From Medicago truncatula (taxonomy: Eukaryota > Streptophyta > Magnoliopsida > Fabales > Fabaceae): a DNA stretch of 64,000 nucleotides. The notes beneath the pieces are model-generated. The model ran no database searches. It was not told the origin of the DNA and saw only the letters and a program-made list of their open reading frames with translations. Both the position numbers and the translations under genes were made by a program. Positions 51,883 through 62,422 of the stretch are shown here, piece after piece. Position 1 is the first letter of the stretch, and each line of letters begins with the position of its first letter. The stretch spans positions 1,328,501 to 1,392,500 of the forward strand of contig NC_053045.1 of the NCBI RefSeq assembly GCF_003473485.1, written 5' to 3'.

Positions 51883-52641
51883 CGTGAACTTTAAATGAAC
51901 TGAATTTAAGCTAAAAAAAAGGTTTGTATCGAACTCGAGTCAGTTTCGAGCCGAGCCTTATTGAATCAAGTTGAACTCAAACAAGTTCGGTTCGACTCGA
52001 CTCATTTCCAACCCCAAAGAGGAGTGATATATCCAGCAAAAAAATGCATCATGAAAACATCCCGAAAAATAACGCAATCAATAATAATTATAAATGAAGA
52101 TTGAGCGGAATTCAAAGGCATATATGTGAGTAGATAGATGGAAGCCCAAAAAAAAAACTGCCCAGTGTAATACTCTTTCTACATGTATTCGCGAGAATCA
52201 ATTCGTTGTTTTTTACTTAAAAAAAAAAAAAAATTGAATGAAGATAGAATAATAAATAGTAATTAAAGAGTATGATAAAAAAAAAATTAATGATGCATTG
52301 GTATTATAAAATGATATATAATAAAACACAAATATTTTTTCCTAAGGGACATATATATAATAAAAGATGAAGGGAGTATTTAGTTAGCATAATTAATTAT
52401 GCAAAACAATTCACCAACATGAATATAATTTGACGAAATAAACTCACATTTTCAGCGTAAAAAAAATAGTGAAATAGATTGGACTTTCACAATGTGGTAA
52501 ACTAACATTTAAATTATATTAGAAGAGTTGTCTACGTTTATTCCAGACACCTCAAATATAATTAGAGCTGATGCAGAAGCTGAAAAAGAATGGAAAAATA
52601 TGTAATGTCGGATTATAACTTTCAATTTTCATGTTAAAACT
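51883..52641. repeat. Segmental repeat, copy 1 (about 0.76 kb)
   Basis: Nearly identical to 54552-55302 in the same orientation; both share gtgatatatccagc, agattgagcggaattcaa and cgcgagaatcaattcgttg. A third, more diverged copy is at 57706-58580. Non-coding. Its left end is rich in gttcgactcgactc-like words typical of transposon ends. Confidence 0.85.
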
Positions 52642-53017
52642 AGTTACAAATCCATGCTTCGCACGGGTTCAATAACGTATTCGATAGAAAAATTCTTTGA
52701 AAGAAGAGATGTTAAAATGACGGAACATTGTGATTCATCATAAAATATGTATGGGCTGATTAAGAGAGCATATAATCAGTTTATAAAATTAGGAATTGAC
52801 ATAATATTTAGAATGAAAACTATTGGAACCAATAAAGGAATCAATGATGTGTGAATTTACATATTATCCAAAATTATAAAAAAGAGTTTTGTTGTAATAC
52901 TCATATTTATATCAAATGAAATCAAGCAAAGAAGTAGCATCAGTGAGTGAAGATAATCTAGTCTAGGATTAAAGTTAAGGTGATATGTTGAAAGTGCGGA
53001 TCATGAACACCAAATCT

Positions 53018-53266
53018 TTATTTGGAAACGACTTGAACGTGCATATTTTTAGGTGGCTTCTCTAGATAAAAAATTAACTTATCACCTACCTCTAACATAT
53101 GTTCTCGGCAAAATTTGAACCATTGGCCGCCTAAGTATTTTTTGTAACTTGCTCTCTTTGCCGTTATGAAGCGACACTTATACCTTTTTTGAGCTTGTTT
53201 GTCGATGAGTGTGATTGTTTTCCGTATTCCTTTTAGAAATGTCATTGATATCTCATTTGAGAAGTG
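53018..53266 (-). CDS. B3-domain exon, partial gene (REM-like)
   Basis: An open terminal exon of 82 codons after an acceptor (tacctag) at 53267. It reads HFSNEISMTFLKGIRKTI, then TLIDKQAQKRYKCRF, LGGQWFKFCREHMLEVGDK and LIFYLEKPPKNMHVQVV. The order (N-terminal F, G-W x F, L x x GD x x x F) is that of the plant B3 DNA-binding fold, closest in style to the REM group. Upstream exons of this gene were not recognised, so it may be incomplete. A second copy lies 0.4 kb upstream. Confidence 0.7.
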   Translation of the reverse strand, partial: HFSNEISMTFLKGIRKTITLIDKQAQKRYKCRFITAKRASYKKYLGGQWFKFCREHMLEVGDKLIFYLEKPPKNMHVQVVSK

Positions 53267-53652
53267 CTAGGTACAAAACAAATTGCAGAGTTAATTAGAA
53301 GTTATATATATGTACATTTCTAAAACATTTACCAAAGCATTGTAAAGATTTACTGTAGAAAAATAGCATGTTTTATTTTTCTCAAGAGATTAGGAAAACA
53401 ACATTACAATTAACATGATACTAATTGGAACCAATGAAGGAACCAACAATGTACAAATTAACGTTACATAATAGTTAGGTTTATAAAAGAGATTGCAAGT
53501 TTCATAGACTAACCAAAAAGGAATTTTTGCCAATACTTACATCAGACAAAATGAAAAGAACAAATGACATCCCAAAGTCAAGATAGTTTACGACTACAGT
53601 CCAAAGCGATACATCAAAATAGTAGAAGTTAAAATAGTTCAACAACAAAGAT

Positions 53653-53901
53653 CTACTTTGGAACAACTCGAATTTGCAAGTTCTTCTGTGACTTTTCGAG
53701 ATCAAAGATGAGCTTACCACCTTCTTCCATCACTCGTTATCTGCAGAAATTGAACCACTGCCCACCCAAGTAATTTTCATAGATTGCTCTATCGGCGGTA
53801 ATGAGATGACAGTTATATTGTCTCTGTGTCTGGTCATCAATGAGAGTGATTGTTTTGCGTTTTCCTTTAAGAATTGTTCTTGACACCTCGTTTGGGAAAT
53901 G
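53653..53901 (-). pseudogene. B3-domain exon, second copy with a premature stop
   Basis: Same exon as 53018-53266 with the same acceptor context. It reads HFPNEVSRTILKGKRKTI and continues to LGGQWFNFCR, then a TAA at 53737-53739 interrupts before RVMEEGGKLIFDLEKS. The sequence after the stop is still in frame and conserved. In this family a multi-B3 protein encoded by repeated exons is common, so the two copies may be from one gene or from a tandem duplication. Here the stop marks decay. Confidence 0.72.
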
Positions 53902-54551
53902 CTAAACAGGAAAATAACTGCAATATTAGTCTAATGCATATTTACATGGATAAGATGTATGCGAATATAGTTACATATAATTTATAAAATAAAGGTAGCA
54001 TAACTGATTTTAAGCTAAAGAAAATGTAACATGACTTCTGATTTATCATCCTATTATCTTCCTATAAAGTCTAGATAAATGCATGCATGTACATTATATG
54101 CACCCCGTTGACCAATTAACATTGTTGAAACAAATGAAAATTAAGCATCACTTCCGCATGTGCATATATAGCCAGCACCATTTGACATTGATGTCTTCGA
54201 ACATTTGGTGCAACTCTCATAATACAATCCAAACTGGTTATGATTGAATTTAATTGTTTTCAAATAGTGAAGCAATATGTTTCCTAACACAAATTATGCA
54301 CATGAAATAAAGAATAATGCAATATGTATTTTTAATTTGTGCGTAAAAAAACTCAAAGTATGTTTGTGCATAAAAAAAGAAGACATTGACTAAGTTTATA
54401 AATTCAGCAATTGGCCCAACATGTGACAGTTTGGAAAAATCGTTGTACGAAGTACGTTGAGAAGAAGTCAAACTCTGACTTAAGTTTTAACTGAAGTTTG
54501 ACTCTGAGCTTGAGAAGTGTTAAAGTCAGTTTAAATGAACTGAATTTGACT
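53902..54551. other. Intergenic upstream of the B3 exons
   Basis: No first exon for the B3 gene could be identified. AT-rich. Confidence 0.4.
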
Positions 54552-55302
54552 CGTGAACTTTAAATGAACTGAATTTGAGCTAAAAAAAAGGTTTGTATCG
54601 AACTCGAGTCAGTTTCGAGCCGAGCCTTATCGAGTCGAGTTGAACTTAAATAAGTTCGGTTCGACTCGACTCATTTCCAACCCTAAAGAGGAGTGATATA
54701 TCCAGCAAAAAAATGCATCATGAAAACATCCCGAAAAATAACGCAATCAATAATTATAAATGAAGATTGAGCGGAATTCAAAGGCATATATGTGAGTAGA
54801 TAGATGGAAGCCCAAAAAAAAAAACTGCCGAGTGTAATACTCTTTCTACATGTATTCGCGAGAATCAATTCGTTGTTTTTCTTAAATAAAAAAAAAATGA
54901 ATGAAGATAGAATAATAAATAGTAATTAAAGAGTATGATAGAAAAAAAAAAATTAATGATGCATTGGTATTATAAAATGATATATAATAAAACATAAATA
55001 TTTTTTCCTAAGGGACATATAATAAAAGATGAAGGGAGTATTTAGTTAGCATAATTAATTGTGCAAAACAATTCACCAACATGAATATAATTTGACGAAA
55101 TAAACTCACATTTTCAGCGAAAAAAAATAGTGAAATAGATTGGACTTTCACAATGTAATAAACTAACATTTAAATTATATTAGAAGAGTTGTCTACGTTT
55201 ATTCCAGACACCTCAAATATAATTAGAGCTGATGCAGAAGCTGAAAAAGAATGGAAAAATATGTAATGTCGGATTATAACTTTCAATTTTCATGTTAAAA
55301 CT
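54552..55302. repeat. Segmental repeat, copy 2
   Basis: Direct repeat of 51883-52641, 2.67 kb away, with only scattered differences and small indels. The pair brackets the two B3 exons. Confidence 0.85.
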
Positions 55303-56376
55303 TTTTAGATCCAGTTCATTTATTATTGCAATTTTCATCTTATAAAATTAATCGCTAGATTATATTATTCTATATATAACCATAAAAGTTAATGACTAAC
55401 AAAAACTCAATTATGCCTCCTTCTTATGAATTGACAACTCATCAATTTATTTCTTTTATTCTTTCATCAATTAGCTTTACTCTAGTTTGTTATGAGGTTA
55501 ATTCGGATATTGAAGTGACCAACCGCCCATGTTGTTGATCAAGAATTAATGTAGTCTAAGATTTTTATATGTTGATCAAGAATTGATTTTCAATTTAATT
55601 CAAATGTTAAAATTTGAAATCGTAAAAATTAACTTTATCTTAGGAATTTCCATAAAATAAATTGATATTTTATTATATGTTTTTGGGAATTTTTTCCGAA
55701 AAACTATGTTCCAGAGCCCTATTTAAACCACTTGTTCATCAATGAATTTGGTTGGTTATAGATGGTTAGATTTTGATAGAAAATACACTTATTTTGACCC
55801 ACGAATTGGGTTGGTTCGATTTTGATAAAACAAAAAAAAAATGCAAATTTTTTGACACATACTATCCGTGAACAATCCTACAATTCATGCAACTAGTTCT
55901 ATCATTTTCATACTTATTTCAAATTTAAAAAAAAATAATATATATATATATAGCAGTTATTCAAACTTGAAAAATAAAATATAGTAGATTAGCCATCAAT
56001 TTCATATTAACAAATTGGTAATACAACTTTCAATAGAGAGAATCCAAATTTATGGTGGAGTCCTTACAAAAAAGTTTATCTTTTCAAAAGAAAGCAAAAA
56101 TTAAGTGGTGAATAACCAAAGGTTCTCTCTAAAATTTCAACCTCATATGTCACAAGTTCTTTTTGTATCTAGTTTTTTTCTCAGCAACATGCAAAGATTA
56201 ATACATCTATTCATACTACATTTACAAATGACACAAACAAATCAACAAGAGAACATGATATTAATTGCGGTCAAAATATATATTTAGTAGCAATAAAGAC
56301 TAAGAGTGGATTAATGTAGGTCTAAATAATAGCAACTAAAAATGAAACTAAACTACTAGAAGTGAAACAAATGTGT
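55303..56376. other. Intergenic; right end is the 3' flank of array member 8
   Basis: A piece at 55480-55545 (agctttactctagtttgtta) recurs at 58735-58800, extending the similarity between the two blocks. The right 150 bases are the family 3' flank. No gene. Confidence 0.5.
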
Positions 56377-56817
56377 TTAAAGCCAAAAACTCAAACACAA
56401 AATCAATGTGGAGACACTAAAATGAGGCCATGCAGATAATGTTGTTGCAGAATTCTGAGTGCCATTGTACCCACCATTATATCCACCATTGTGCCCGCCA
56501 TTCGCGATTGAGCCACCTATATATCCACCAACAATTCCACCCGCCACTCCACCTCCAAATCCCCCTCCAAATCCTCCTCCTCCTCCCTTTCTTCCTCCAC
56601 CTCCTCCCTTTCCTGCTCCTCCAAAACCTCCTCCCTTTCCTGCTCCTCCAAATCCACCTCCTCCCCTTCCACCTCCACCAAATCCACCTCCCTTTCTTAT
56701 AGTAAGAGATAGTTCATGTTTGTGATCATTCCGACTTTCCACGAACCCATCGTTTTGGTTCAAAGCTTGAGCACTTGAGATCATCAATAGGAAGAGTACA
56801 GAAAGTATTATCTTCAT
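56377..56817 (-). CDS. Secreted glycine-rich protein, array member 8, intronless
   Basis: A single exon of 146 residues from the ATG at 56817, preferred over the in-frame ATG at 56856 because the signal peptide MKIILSVLFLLMISSAQA begins here as in member 7. It continues LNQNDGFVESRNDHKHELSL, TIRKGGGFGGGGRGGGGFGG, more GGAGKGGG units, a G/V/I run, a repeated NGGYNGGYNGTQN segment and the tail SVSTLILCLSFWL. It shares the spacer-less, intronless structure with member 7, so that structure arose once before they duplicated. Upstream are a tatataaaggg TATA box (about 56950) and the acccctaaaaactggtcc module (about 56988). Confidence 0.87.
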   Translation of the reverse strand: MKIILSVLFLLMISSAQALNQNDGFVESRNDHKHELSLTIRKGGGFGGGGRGGGGFGGAGKGGGFGGAGKGGGGGRKGGGGGFGGGFGGGVAGGIVGGYIGGSIANGGHNGGYNGGYNGTQNSATTLSAWPHFSVSTLILCLSFWL

Positions 56818-56944
56818 GCTAGGCCTAAGGGATTCTTTGCAAATAATTGGAATCACTTGTTTGCTTTAAACAATGTCCAGACACAGAACCTGCAAAATAG
56901 ATTTTGAACTTTAGTCATTGGTAGGGTTTAGGGTTTTGGAAAGG

Positions 56945-57030
56945 GAGTTATATAAAGGGTGAGATGAGAATTGAGAGTCTAAAGTGTACCCCTAAAAACT
57001 GGTCCAATTAATGACAACCTATTACACAAT
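56945..57030 (-). promoter_or_regulatory. TATA box and shared promoter module of array member 8
   Basis: Tatataaagggtgag near 56950-56964 and acccctaaaaactggtccaa near 56988-57007. The second word is also found at 16.93 kb and, slightly changed, at 33.36 kb, at a similar distance from a TATA box in the latter case. Confidence 0.55.
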
Positions 57031-57705
57031 GGATTAGCAAATCAACTTGATATTAAAATTAATATTAAGAATCGAACAAACAAACAATAAATTCGACTTA
57101 CTTAGGCACATGCATGAACAAACAAACAATAAATTCGATAGCGATAATATATATACATGCTGAAATTAATATTAAGAGTTTAATATGCATACCTGAAAGT
57201 GAGAAACTTGAAACAAAGTGAAGAATTGTGAATAACAAGCAAACGACGATTATAACTCTCAATATCGACTGACTCTTTTTGTTTCCCTCAAGAACATTTA
57301 TGTATTCGTTCTTAAGTAGGGTTGAGGTATTTATATGAAGTGTTACCAAAGAAATAAAGCAACTTCATAGCACCATCCATTATAGTAGGATTTACGCGTA
57401 GGGCAAGTTTGTTATGTCATTTTTAAATAACATAATAAATAAGCAACTTCGAAGCACCATCCATTAAGTATATATCTTTTTACTTTTTCATAAAATCCAT
57501 TAACCATATCTATCAGGAGTTACTCAACTCCTAGTGTCGATATTTACTAGCCACCGTATAACTAATACTTTCTTAGTATTTTATTATAAATTGTTTTGAT
57601 ATTTTTATATATATTAAAAAATGTACTTAATTTTATATTGGAAAACGAAATTATAAGTAGTTTTACAAATTTATCTCTCATTAATAACATAGAAAGGGAA
57701 TATTA
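57031..57705. other. Upstream flank of array member 8
   Basis: Paralogous to the flank of member 7 (49340-49427 joined to 51007-51180) but without the transposon. No gene. The minus frame at 57098-57349 falls in this flank and is not conserved in the other copy. Confidence 0.5.
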
Positions 57706-58442
57706 AAAGAAGATGAGTGATATATCCAGCGAAAAATGCATCCCAAAAAATAAAGCAATCAATTATAAATGAAGATTGAGCGGAATTCAATGGAAGGTCT
57801 ATGAATAGATGGAAATCAAAAAAATGCCCAGTGGAATACTCTTTCGGTATGTACTCGCAAGAATCAATTTGTTGTATATAGTATTTTTCTTAAAAAATTA
57901 AAAGAAGATAGAATAATAAATAGTAAAGGGTATGATAGTAAAAAAAATATTAATGATGTATAGGTATTGTAAAATGATATATAAGACCCCTTTTCTATTT
58001 TCAACTACATTAATTATTTCTTTACATATATGCCCCTATTTATTATACATCCTTTTCTTCAATCAGCAATAAATAGAATGTTGAAAACATAAGTCAACCC
58101 TCTTTCTTAAAGGATAAAATTGTAAAAATAATAGTAATTACAAACATATTTAATACAAATATCCACTATCTTAATTCCCGTTAATTTTTTCAAAAGAGCC
58201 TTATAATTAGAGACGGAGGTAGTATATAATAATAAAAAAAAAAAATTATTTTCTAAGCGACATATAATAAAAGACGAAAAAAGTTTTTTTTAAAGAATAA
58301 AAGATGAAGGGAGTGTCTAGAAGTCCTAGCTCAACTGGCAAATGCCGAAATTGCAAGGCCGGACGTCATGACCTGGGTTCGAACCCGGGACCTCACAGTT
58401 GTGTGTGAGTTTATTTTCAGTGGATTACCACTTCATCTAAGA

Positions 58443-58476
<34 letters not shown>

Positions 58477-58580
58477 TGAAGGGAGTATTTAGTTAGCATA
58501 ATTAATTGTGCAAAACAATTCACCAACATGAATATAATTTAACAAAATACGCTCACATTCTCACCGTAAAAAAGGGTGAG
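57706..58580. repeat. Segmental repeat, copy 3, interrupted by insertions
   Basis: A diverged copy of 51883-52641 (shares gtgatatatccagc and agattgagcggaattcaa). It is interrupted by a degenerate Stowaway-like piece at about 57985-58225 (right end ataattagagacggaggtagta) and by the SINE at 58321-58472. Confidence 0.7.
58321..58472 (+). mobile_element. tRNA-derived SINE with target-site duplication
   Basis: A box tagctcaactggca, B box gggttcgaaccc about 40 bases later, a body ending cacttcatctaagac, and a poly-A tail of about 30. It is flanked by a direct repeat of about 16 exact bases (aaagatgaagggagt, left ending 58314, right ending 58486) that then continues with two mismatches. The uninterrupted poly-A and intact boxes point to a recent insertion. 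A decayed relative is at 10033-10165. Confidence 0.87.
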
Positions 58581-60143
58581 GTGCTAACTGATAGCACACA
58601 TACTTGGTATATGAGTATAGTTGTAGTAAAAGTGAAAAAATGTGAACTCATCTCATCATACATGTGGGTGAAACCGACTATTTATAGTAGTTGATCTGAT
58701 GATAGGTTCCTTGTTGATTGCAATATTTCTCCTTAGCTTTACTCTAGTTGTTATGAGGTTAATCCAGATATCGAAGTAACCAACCGCCTAAATAGGGCGA
58801 CACTTACTAGTTTAAGTGAGTCTTATGTAAGTAGGAACAATCCATGTATATTTGAGTGTATTGAAACCCGAGGTATAGATGGACGCATTATTTGGTTCAG
58901 ATGAGGTCCCAATATAGGAGCAACCTGGTAGCTATCCATATGTTAGTTAAGCTTGGAGGTGGCGGAGCACATAGGCGCTATGTCGGTGTACAAGGTGGAA
59001 CAAGGTGGTTCATATATCTTGATGAGGTCGTTGATCTATATCGCACATCATTCTGAGGTGTTGGTTTTGACGAGGTGGTGAAGGAGGTTCACTTATGTTA
59101 TGTCATTGTATCTAACTACATCGTGGCAAATCGATATAGGTTGCTAAACAACTTATAATACCATAAAAAGGCATATCTGACTGCTATACATGGGAACTTC
59201 CCCTTTTTGGTAGACAATGTATGTTGGGCTGACTAAGCCTTATGCATATTGTAAAGGGTGCACCGGAGCATGCACTAGGAAAAGTTGTACACACATAACC
59301 ATATAAAGAAGAAGAAAAAAAGCAGTTTGGTTTGTCCCGTTCATTGGACGTTCTTGTATCACTTATTTTGGATCTTGTCATTGAGCTCTATTAATGGATA
59401 ACTAAGTTGGGTGTTTTATACCCATACTAATACCCTTTGAATTTCAAATGTTACTATTTTTTCCACTCATTTCAATCACCTCTAACAGACTTTCAATTTC
59501 TATTCCTCCCATTTCTTTGGGTAATGTTTAATAGACATCCTTTTTGTCCATACCTCTAGTATACACCCCTCATGTGGCACTAGAGGCATTTATGTAATTT
59601 CACCTCCCCACTCTCTCTTTTCATCTCTCTCTAAATGAAAACAAACCTTTTTTTTCCTCTCTCGACTCCCTTCCCAACCGACCACACCCCCTCTCCACCA
59701 CCACCATTAACACCTCATCCTTCCCTCTGCCCTACCCTCTCTTCATCTTGCACCATCAGCCATCATACCCCACTACCTTTTGCATATTTCTTCTCCTATT
59801 AACCAATTCTTCTTCGATCTCGATCGCCACCATCAACCTTGACGCCAAACCCATTTTCGTTTGCTGAACATGTGTCTCTCCTCTTTCTTCTCCGTTTCAC
59901 TAAACTTCATAAGACACAAGTCTCATATCTATAATAAAATAAAATAAAAAGATAAAGATAAGAGTTGGAATGATTTAGATCTAGTGTAAATCTAATATCA
60001 AATAACATTGATAAGAATACGAGGAAACAAACTTCTACTGCCACAACCTCCTCTGGTTGCCGGATTTCGTAGTAGTCGGTGCTCTAGAGGTGGTTGTTCT
60101 CGTCTTGGAGTATGGGGAAAAGAGAGACGGCGAGGGTGAGAGG

Positions 60144-60182
<39 letters not shown>

Positions 60183-61343
60183 TCTCGCCACCGACTCATG
60201 GTTCTGGAAATCTGGTGGTGGTTGTAGCGAGGTGGGTGGTGAGAAAGAGTTATCACAAAGAAAAGAGATAGCATAGGTGAGAGAGACAGAAGTGACATTC
60301 ATTTTTTTTTTGTTTAGTTGTCAATGTTTACGTATTTTATATGTTTTTTTACATGTGGCATGTGGTATAAGGGTGGTATGCCACCTACGGGTGTACATGC
60401 ATCACCACTACATTTCTTTTCTCTTTCAGGTGTTACACTTCTCTTTCTCTTTCTCTTCCTCTTTCACATATCCGTACTTCATTTATAATTTTTCTTTCAT
60501 ATCTTTTTCCATATCTTTCTTCATCTTTATTTCCTTTGCTCATAATATTTTAGTCAATCACAATTTTTCTTTACTAATATTGTATCCCTTATTTCATCTA
60601 TAAATTTTTTCCTTCATTTCTTTCTATAAACAACATCTTTTTCTTTTCTTCTTCCTCTTCTTCTTTTAATAATCCGAAATTGCAGAAATAAAAATAAAAA
60701 GGAAAACATGAATATTACATTAATTTTTCATTTTATTTGAACCAAATAACATGTTAGTTTAACTACAAATGGAACTGCCCTATATGGTTTTCCTCTAACC
60801 GCACTAACTCCCTCCTATCTAGCTTGTTTTCATTTATAAAACTATTGCAGATACAAAATGTCATTCTAAAACCATATCATAAATTTAAAAAGAAAGCTTA
60901 TAATTGAAAATGACTCTATTGGAAGAAGCAAAGTTCCTATATTCCAAGAGGATAAGTGATATTGGAATTCACCAAGAAGCAAAACACTCACCTACATTGG
61001 AATTCTCCCTTTTGCTTATAATTTTTTTTCCTTTTTATTTCTACCAAGTTGTGCGATTTATGATCGACGAAAAGAAGAAAGTTATTAAAGAATCCCTTAC
61101 GAGCACAATCCAAGTTGTGCGATTTGATGATATATTACTAAAGACAAAAAAAAAAAAAAAAAAAAAAATTATTTGAACACAAATAGTTGACAAGGACACT
61201 TGGGTACCATTGATCATATAAATACAATGACTAATACCTATTTTTGTTACAAAATATTTAAGTCTTGAACTCTATCAGACATGTCCTCGTACTGGTCAAA
61301 TGTTTAGTTGTTAAGAAAGAATTCAATAGACATATCTCAACTC
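58581..61343. other. Intergenic, no gene recognised
   Basis: Pyrimidine-rich stretch at 59570-59900 and its purine-rich counterpart at 60090-60260 surround a (GA)n run. Loosely inverted words near 59560 (gtatacacccctcatgtggca) and 60375 (tgccacctacgggtgtac) hint at a decayed Mutator-like element. No coding sequence was recognised. Confidence 0.4.
60145..60180. repeat. (GA)n microsatellite
   Basis: About 36 bases of near-perfect GA dinucleotide. Confidence 0.9.
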
Positions 61344-61950
61344 CTATGAAGCCCCGATACTTCAAAATAGTTGACGTATCGTATCCCCTACGTATCCTGC
61401 ACCCATACCTGCCCGATACTTTCCGATATGTATCAGAAGAGTATCCGAAATTTTTTTATTTTTTTTTAAATAATTATCCGATACTTCCCGATACGTATCA
61501 GGAAAGTATCCGATAATTATCCTGCACCTATACCTGCCCCAATAATTCCCAATTAACGTTAAATAAAATAACTTAACTCTTGAGTATAATGCTTCTTTTT
61601 TGGATTGATATAGTATAGCACTAACAATGTTTCTTTTGGATATAGTATAGCACTTATGGTACTTTTTTTTGGGATATATTGTGTATGTAATTGACTAATC
61701 GTCACTCTCTTAATCGTCAATATTATTTATATTTATGTTGATGTTCTACGAGCCTATGACTGGTTTCTTTTGTTTGTTAATATGTTTGCATATTAAAAAA
61801 ATGGTTATAATTATATTGTACATTTAATTATATAATTTTTTTTTATTAACGTATCACAACCGTATCGTATCTTGATTTTTGAAATTTTTCCGTATCGACG
61901 TATCAGTGCAGTATCGTATCCGTATCGTATCTCGTATCCGGGCTTCACAG
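61344..61950. mobile_element. hAT-type MITE rich in gtatcc words
   Basis: 607 bases. Left end ctatgaagccccgatac and right end (complement ctgtgaagcccggatac) are inverted repeats. The perfect 8-base duplication ctcaactc flanks it (61336-61343 and 61951-61958). Subterminal gtatccgta words repeat many times. Non-coding. Confidence 0.87.
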
Positions 61951-62422
61951 CTCAACTCTCAAGGCTCAATAGTTATCTTTTATGAAAGGTAGTTTAAGTG
62001 AATTGGATTCTAGAAATTTAACAAGATCATGATAAATCTCAACTCTTGAAGCTCAAATGCAAGGCATTAGCCAACTTTTTGGTAGCAGAACATATTAATT
62101 ATGATAATTAACAATGTATAACTTTAAACCCACTTGGGTTGGCTTGGACCTTGGAGCATTTTCTTGACAAAACAAAAACAAAATAGAATATTCTAAATTT
62201 GTTGACGTTGTTTTCCAATGTATTTGGTTCCGCATTTTGCCACCCCTACCACATGTTTGGAGGTCTTTTTGCCGAGATTTTGAAAAGTTACTATTTGCAG
62301 CTTCAATATAAACATGAATTCATGTTGTGCTTTTGCCCATACATGGAAATTCTACCGCACAACCAAACATAGGCTTCTTATGTGCACAATGTAATTGACC
62401 TTTCATTAACATATTTTTCAAA

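Noticed and set aside
60035..60298. Minus-strand Ser/Leu-rich frame
   Set aside because: Produced by the (GA)n microsatellite and purine-rich flanks.
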